From CAVRZY01 sp963725415 (GTDB lineage: Bacteria > Acidobacteriota > Terriglobia > Bryobacterales > Bryobacteraceae), in contig CAVRZY010000258.1 of NCBI GenBank assembly GCA_963725415.1, positions 1 to 10,665 of the forward strand: a stretch of 10,665 bases of DNA. Reading direction: 5' to 3'. Under the pieces are notes generated by a model. That model saw only the letters and a program-made list of their open reading frames with translations. It was not told the DNA's origin and ran no database searches. Of this stretch, positions 7,562 to 10,665 are shown one piece after another. Each line of letters opens with the position of its first letter. The stretch's first letter is position 1. The position numbers and the translations under genes were made by a program.

Positions 7562-7567
7562 TACAAT
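7562..7567 (+). promoter_or_regulatory. Candidate -10 element (TACAAT) for the oxidoreductase gene
   Basis: TACAAT lies six bases before the ATG at 7574. If used as a -10 box, transcription would start at or within a base or two of the start codon, giving a leaderless mRNA. In agreement, no ribosome binding site precedes this ATG. No matching -35 was found at the usual spacing, so support is modest. Confidence 0.3.
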
Positions 7568-7573
7568 CTACTC

Positions 7574-8797
7574 ATGGACTCGATATCTCGAAGAACCTTC
7601 CTCTCCGCCGCCGGAGCCGGCTCCCTGGCGACGGCCCGCAACTATTCCCAGTTGGCCGGCGCCGGAGAGCGCCTCCGGATCGGCGTCATTGGCTGCGGCG
7701 GCATGGCCACCGGTCACATGCGCTCGCTGCTGCGAATGAAGGAACCCGATAACCTAGACCTAGTTGCGGTCTGCGACGTTTACGAGAAACGTCTCCAGGC
7801 TGCGGTTCAGCTTACCGGGGCCCGGCCCTATAAGGACTACCGCCATCTGCTTGAAAACAAAGATGTCGATTATGTTTTAATCGCAACCCCCGAACATTGG
7901 CATTACCGGATGACCCTGGAGGCCGCCTCCGCCGGCAAGCACATCTACTGCGAGAAACCCATGACCCAAACCGCCGAGCAGGCCAAGCGGGTGGTGGCCA
8001 AGGTCCGGCAGACCGGCGTCAAGATGCAGGTCGGCGTACAGGGTATGTCGGACGACTCCTACGAGACGGCCTACCAGCAGGTGAAGGCAGGCGCCCTGGG
8101 CAACGTGGTCCTGGCCCAGATCGACTACTCCCGCAACCACACGCGGGACTTCTGGGCCGGTCCCCCCGATCCCGACGTCCGCCCCGACGCCAACCTGGAT
8201 TGGAAGGCCTGGCTCGGCCCGGCTCCCTGGCACACCTTCGACATGGACCGCTTCCTGTACTGGCGGCGCTACTGGGACTACTCCAGCGGGATCGCTTCCG
8301 ACCTGTTCATCCACCGCGTGACCCGCATTATCAAAGCCCTGGGGCTCACCTTTCCCGAACGCGGCGTGGCCTGCGGCGGCAAATGGGAATTCAAGCAGAG
8401 CCCGGCCGAAATCCCCGACACTTTCAACGTCATGCTCGATTACCCGGGCGGCCCCACCGTGCTGCTGGTGTCCTCGATGGCCAACGACACTCCTATCGAT
8501 CACGTCCTGCGCGGCCACAAGGCCACCCTCCAGTTCACCGGCACCGGCTTCGTCATCCGGCCCCAGGCCCAGTTTGCGAAGGAAGCCCAAGAGATCGTGC
8601 ACAAGAAAACCGGCGCCGAGGACGTCACTCTCCACCACCGCAACCTGATCCGGGCGATTCGCCTGAACGAGCCCCTCAAGTGCGACTGCCTGCTGGGATA
8701 CTACGGGGTGGTGGCCTGCGAAATGGGAGTCCGCTCCTTCCGCAGGCAGAAGTATGTGCGCTGGGACAAGAGCAGAGAGCGGATCGTCAACGCATAG
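7574..8797 (+). CDS. Tat-exported Gfo/Idh/MocA family oxidoreductase
   Basis: This 407-residue protein starts MDSISRRTFLSAAGAG, a twin-arginine signal (SRRTFL at 5-10) with a short hydrophobic stretch, so it is probably exported folded with its cofactor. The dinucleotide-binding Rossmann fold opens at LRIGVIGCGGMATGHM (34-49), with an acidic AVCDVY (65-70) at the end of strand 2. CEKPMT (126-131) is the family's EKP motif. SDLFIHRVT (242-250) supplies the aspartate and histidine usual at the active site of this family. Members use NAD(P) to oxidise or reduce sugars, inositols and similar hydroxy compounds; the substrate cannot be read. Tat-tagged members are abundant in Acidobacteria and Planctomycetes, often near carbohydrate-degrading enzymes. 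The converging gene fragment at 8807 may have been such a neighbour. The gene is divergent from cpaE and appears complete. Confidence 0.9.
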   Translation: MDSISRRTFLSAAGAGSLATARNYSQLAGAGERLRIGVIGCGGMATGHMRSLLRMKEPDNLDLVAVCDVYEKRLQAAVQLTGARPYKDYRHLLENKDVDYVLIATPEHWHYRMTLEAASAGKHIYCEKPMTQTAEQAKRVVAKVRQTGVKMQVGVQGMSDDSYETAYQQVKAGALGNVVLAQIDYSRNHTRDFWAGPPDPDVRPDANLDWKAWLGPAPWHTFDMDRFLYWRRYWDYSSGIASDLFIHRVTRIIKALGLTFPERGVACGGKWEFKQSPAEIPDTFNVMLDYPGGPTVLLVSSMANDTPIDHVLRGHKATLQFTGTGFVIRPQAQFAKEAQEIVHKKTGAEDVTLHHRNLIRAIRLNEPLKCDCLLGYYGVVACEMGVRSFRRQKYVRWDKSRERIVNA

Positions 8798-8806
8798 CCA
8801 GTAGAA

Positions 8807-8995
8807 TCAATCATTTACGATACTGCCGGCCCACGGGATTATGCAGTAGTTGCCCTCGCGCCGGAAATTGACCCTGATCCCGTTCAACATCACCTCCTGC
8901 GCCTGGGGCGCCAGCACCCGTAACTCGCCGGTCCATCCCTCACTCGCCGACACGGCGAGGGTGGCCTGATCGGCCGAGAAATCCACCTGGGATCC
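8807..8995 (-). CDS. 3' fragment of a truncated gene (C-terminal beta-rich tail)
   Basis: No full gene is present, but the minus strand encodes a clean C terminus ending in TGA at 8807-8809. It reads about 62 residues back from there, including SQVDFSADQATLAV, SEGWTGELRVLAPQAQEV, MLNGIRVNF and NYCIIPWAG. Base composition and codon use match the GC-rich block. Alternating hydrophobic strands and an LNG turn suggest a C-terminal beta-sandwich like those ending many glycoside hydrolases or polysaccharide lyases; this is a weak guess. The frame stays formally open to 9031, but past ~8996 the bases read better as a TonB receptor in another frame, so the gene has lost its 5' part at a block junction. 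It converges with the oxidoreductase gene, leaving only nine bases between the stops. Confidence 0.55.
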   Translation of the reverse strand, partial: GSQVDFSADQATLAVSASEGWTGELRVLAPQAQEVMLNGIRVNFRREGNYCIIPWAGSIVND

Positions 8996-8999
8996 ACTG

Positions 9000-9358
9000 G
9001 TAAGCCTATTGCTTGTGTTGAAATTGATTTGTTATCATAAGCGAATACCCGTTTGCAATTTTAATTTCCTGAAAAAAGTATATTGCAATAAACCAAATGC
9101 AGAGTAATTATTTGTAGTTGCATCAGGCAATAGCTTTGTTTCTCTGTCATTCAGATTTTTATTCGTTTGATTGAATCCCTGAAAACCAATAATATATTCT
9201 GAGTTTTCTTTCGATGGCAAATGAAGAATTGCTTCATAAGTAAGTGTTGCAAGCCGCATTTGAATTTCAAAAACGTCCGCTTCCCCAAAATGAATCAGTT
9301 CGGTATTCTGATAAGCTGAATTTATATCAAGTTTAAATTTGCCAAAATATGTTTGAAA
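9000..9358 (-). pseudogene. Internal fragment of a TonB-dependent outer-membrane receptor, frameshifted
   Basis: The minus strand encodes a beta-barrel segment typical of Bacteroidetes TonB-dependent receptors. It reads FQTYFGKFKLDINSAYQNTE (from ~9358), LIHFGEADVFEIQ, then from 9259 MRLATLTYEAILHLPSKENS, EYIIGFQGFNQTNKNL, DRETKLLPDATTNNYSAFGL and LQYTFFRKLKLQTGIR. The ATG at 9259 is internal to the barrel and not a real start. After GIR the frame stops (TGA at 9035-9037), but dropping one T from CGCTTATGAT restores YDNKSISTQAIGLPVD, the natural next barrel strand, down to the ~8995 junction. So both ends are missing and one frameshift is present. The receptor would import iron complexes, vitamin or glycan across the outer membrane, powered by TonB-ExbBD. 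The 5' side overlaps the end of the TPR gene, where another junction seems to lie. Confidence 0.7.
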
Positions 9359-10152
9359 TATTCCAGCGCTTTGGGGAAATCGGATAAGGATAAATATACA
9401 TTTCCTATATTCCCTGTTCCCCCATAAATACCACTTGAGTCATTTTGTTCTTCTTTTAATTTTAAAAAACGTTGGAAATACTCAAGGGCTAATGGGTGAT
9501 TCCCCTTATCTACAAACAGCCTTCCTAAATAGTTAAAGCAGGTGGCGGCATTCGACTTAAGATTTTTCTCATCAAAAATTTTCCCCGCTATTTTGTACCC
9601 TTCAATGGCCTTATCAATCAGATCTTCTGTTCTGTAAAGGTTTGAGAGATGATTCCAGCAATTTGCCAGTGCCAGAGAATCATTGATTTCTGAAGCTATT
9701 TCTATCCCTTTTTGATAACTTTCAATGGCCTTTTGAATCTCGTTTTGTGATGTATAATATATTCCAATGTTGTTTAAGCATTTTATAACTCCTGATTTAT
9801 AATTAATCTCTTCGGCTATTTGCAAAGCGCTTTGATAGTATTCAAATGCCTTTGATTTATCCGAATCATAATATGATATTCCTATCAACAAGGTGCTTTC
9901 GGCCTTGCCTTCCATGTAGCCTAATTTGGCTGATAGGTCAGCTGCCTGAGTAGCATAACTCCGTGTTTTATCAACGCTGTCCTTAGAAACTTCGCAGGCA
10001 ATGTGGTTAAGTAAATTGACTTTAACTGTGTCGTCTGATGTATATAATTTTAAAATATTTTCAAGACTATCTGTATTGGTCGATTGAGAATTAGCATTGC
10101 CAGCGATAATAATGGATAACAACAGGAGTACTGCTTTAACTTTTATATTCAT
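9322..10152 (-). CDS. Secreted TPR-repeat protein, 3'-truncated
   Basis: The N terminus MNIKVKAVLLLLSIIIAGNA is a signal peptide, with likely cleavage near residue 22-23. After a ~60-residue linker come five tetratricopeptide repeats with an exact 40-residue period: the conserved small-residue positions fall at about 91, 130, 170, 210 and 250 (LIGISYY, NIGIYY, HLSNLY, YLGRLF, NIGNVY). Each is followed by an A[IL]E[YS]Y-type helix. Such arrays form a solenoid for protein binding. In Bacteroidetes this arrangement is often the periplasmic sensor part of a larger protein ending in a membrane helix plus a histidine kinase, LytTR or cyclase domain. Here the last repeat breaks off after ALEYFKH and ends ILANLNLI, where TonB receptor sequence begins in another frame, so the C-terminal part is probably missing. 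The ATG at 10152 gives the signal peptide; no clear ribosome binding site is seen, which is common in Bacteroidetes. Confidence 0.72.
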   Translation of the reverse strand: MNIKVKAVLLLLSIIIAGNANSQSTNTDSLENILKLYTSDDTVKVNLLNHIACEVSKDSVDKTRSYATQAADLSAKLGYMEGKAESTLLIGISYYDSDKSKAFEYYQSALQIAEEINYKSGVIKCLNNIGIYYTSQNEIQKAIESYQKGIEIASEINDSLALANCWNHLSNLYRTEDLIDKAIEGYKIAGKIFDEKNLKSNAATCFNYLGRLFVDKGNHPLALEYFQRFLKLKEEQNDSSGIYGGTGNIGNVYLSLSDFPKALEYFKHILANLNLI

Positions 10153-10222
10153 TGATCGATTCTTAGTTTAAAAAACTCAGTTGAAGTTATCAAGCTGTTT
10201 TGCTGTTGAAATATAACTTGCG

Positions 10223-10242
10223 CCACTGAAATATTTTAGTGG
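10223..10242. promoter_or_regulatory. 20-bp near-perfect palindrome upstream of the TPR gene
   Basis: CCACTGAAAT/ATTTTAGTGG is a palindrome with a single imperfect pair (G-T), centred about 80 bases upstream of the TPR gene start. The lack of a loop and of a following T-run argues against a terminator. A dimeric repressor or activator site is possible. No regulator gene is nearby and no consensus is recognised. Confidence 0.3.
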
Positions 10243-10364
10243 TACAAGAAAAGAAAAACATACTAATTTATTAATGGATTTGTGAGGTATTTTAACAAGC
10301 GGATACCTGTTTGTTATGCAAGATCAGATGTGTGATATCCTTAACTTGGTTAGGGATGAGATAA

Positions 10365-10381
10365 AACACACAATGAGTGTT
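10365..10381 (-). terminator. Weak candidate terminator after the YdjM-like gene
   Basis: On the minus strand AACAC and GTGTT can pair around a seven-base loop directly after the TAG stop at 10383-10385, followed by TTATC. The five-base stem is AT-rich and the T-run short, so termination would be weak. Confidence 0.25.
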
Positions 10382-10382
10382 G

Positions 10383-10665
10383 CTATACCAATACCTTTTT
10401 TGTTGCCAGCCTATTTCGGAGCCAGATGAACAAAAAGGAGAAAACCAACAGAATAATATCGGCAGCAATCCAAATTCGAAATGGAATCAGGCGCATACCC
10501 CAAATACCGTCAAACAGGATACAATGGCGCCACACCGCCCGAAATACCATCGGTAACAATGTGCAATAGGACAGCAAAAACAAAGAAAAAGGTGAAAGCA
10601 ATGACGTTTTTATCGAAGTATCTTTTTGCCAGTAACCAGGTGACGGGTATCAATGCCATAATGAA
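10383..10665 (-). pseudogene. YdjM-like inner-membrane metal-dependent hydrolase, frameshifted and 5'-truncated by the window edge
   Basis: The minus strand from 10665 encodes FIMALIPVTWLLAKRYFDKN, a hydrophobic FTFFFVFAVL segment and LLHIVTDGISGGVAPLYPV, then hits TGA. One base later, a second frame carries on with FDGIWGMRLIPFRIWIAADI, a membrane segment (ILLVFSFLFIWL) and a basic tail, ending in TAG at 10383-10385. Removing one G from CCTGTTTGAC joins them as APLYPFDGIWGMRLIPFR. The H-x3-D-x4-GG...PLYPF pattern followed by two membrane segments matches the second half of YdjM-type inner-membrane proteins annotated as putative metal-dependent hydrolases. The N-terminal half, with further histidines, lies outside the window. 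The frameshift may be a true mutation or a sequencing error. The shorter frame taken alone (10383-10601) does not start at a natural position. Confidence 0.55.

Larger units (their letters stand above)
7289..7573. other. Divergent intergenic promoter region between cpaE and the oxidoreductase gene
   Basis: This 285-bp gap is non-coding and must drive genes in both directions. Near cpaE it has the strong GAGGAGGT ribosome binding site and a short inverted repeat CTGAC (7311-7315)/GTCAG (7322-7326) that would lie in the cpaE leader. Its centre and right half are less GC-rich and contain the TACTAA-type repeats (7494-7523). TTACAATCT sits just before the oxidoreductase ATG. I see no small RNA or riboswitch. 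Confidence 0.6.

Noticed and set aside
8821..8848. TACTGC/GCAGTA inverted repeat as a bidirectional terminator between converging genes
   Set aside because: The arms are only six bases, the loop is 16 bases, there is no T-run, and it overlaps coding sequence of the minus-strand fragment.
7897..8871. 324-residue plus-strand frame overlapping the oxidoreductase
   Set aside because: It is a frame-shifted shadow of the Gfo/Idh/MocA gene with Arg/Pro/Gly-rich sequence and no recognisable domain.
738..8995. The GC-rich block as a genomic island or mobile element inserted in a Bacteroidetes chromosome
   Set aside because: No integrase, transposase, tRNA, terminal repeats or target duplication is visible, the two flanks differ in composition from each other, and genes are cut at the junctions.
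9035..9259. A standalone 74-residue gene
   Set aside because: The encoded peptide is the middle of a TonB receptor barrel whose frame extends well upstream of the ATG and, after one-base correction, downstream of the stop.
1..10665. CRISPR array, retron, toxin-antitoxin or other defence system
   Set aside because: No regular direct repeats with spacers, reverse transcriptase, nuclease or paired small toxin/antitoxin genes were found on either strand; the unknown left-block protein alone is not enough to claim one.

Overview
The window is a mosaic of at least four DNA blocks that differ in base composition and in the kinds of protein they encode. Bases ~735-8995 are GC-rich (roughly 65% by eye), with clean, uninterrupted genes. 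A Tat-exported Gfo/Idh/MocA oxidoreductase, a CpaE-like ATPase and a polysaccharide cluster suggest an Acidobacteria-like soil or sediment bacterium (Bryobacter/Solibacter type); that is inference. Bases 1-~735 are of middling GC (mid-40s %) and hold an unrecognised gene that appears split by a frameshift. Bases ~9000-10665 are AT-rich (mid-30s % GC) and carry Bacteroidetes-type genes: a TonB-dependent receptor piece, a signal-peptide TPR protein and a YdjM-like membrane protein. The blocks meet inside genes, which suggests a chimeric metagenomic contig more than a natural locus.

Layout. 3-735 (-): two overlapping reading frames, best explained as one frameshifted gene. 738-5349 (-): a three-gene glycan operon of O-antigen ligase/polymerase, AsnB-type glutamine amidotransferase and GT4 glycosyltransferase; the last two overlap by ATGA. 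5350-5696: a non-coding stretch with a degenerate inverted repeat of a type common in environmental genomes. 5697-6056 (-): a small VOC/glyoxalase-fold protein. 6104-7288 (-): a CpaE/TadZ-like ATPase with a very strong ribosome binding site. 7289-7573: a divergent promoter region with repeated TACTAA-type half-sites. 7574-8797 (+): the Tat oxidoreductase. 8807-~8995 (-): the 3' tail of a gene cut by the next junction. ~9000-9345 (-): a TonB receptor fragment. 9322-10152 (-): the TPR protein, which loses its 3' end at another junction. 10383-10665 (-): a frameshifted YdjM-like gene running off the window.

How the genes fit together. The ligase, amidotransferase and glycosyltransferase probably build, modify and polymerise or transfer an exported polysaccharide. 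CpaE belongs to Flp/Tad pilus machinery, but no other pilus gene is visible. I see no CRISPR array, tRNA, rRNA, transposase, integrase or phage gene, and no convincing new biological system. The main points of interest are the block junctions, the single-base frameshifts that occur only in the flanking blocks, and the amidotransferase in the glycan operon.
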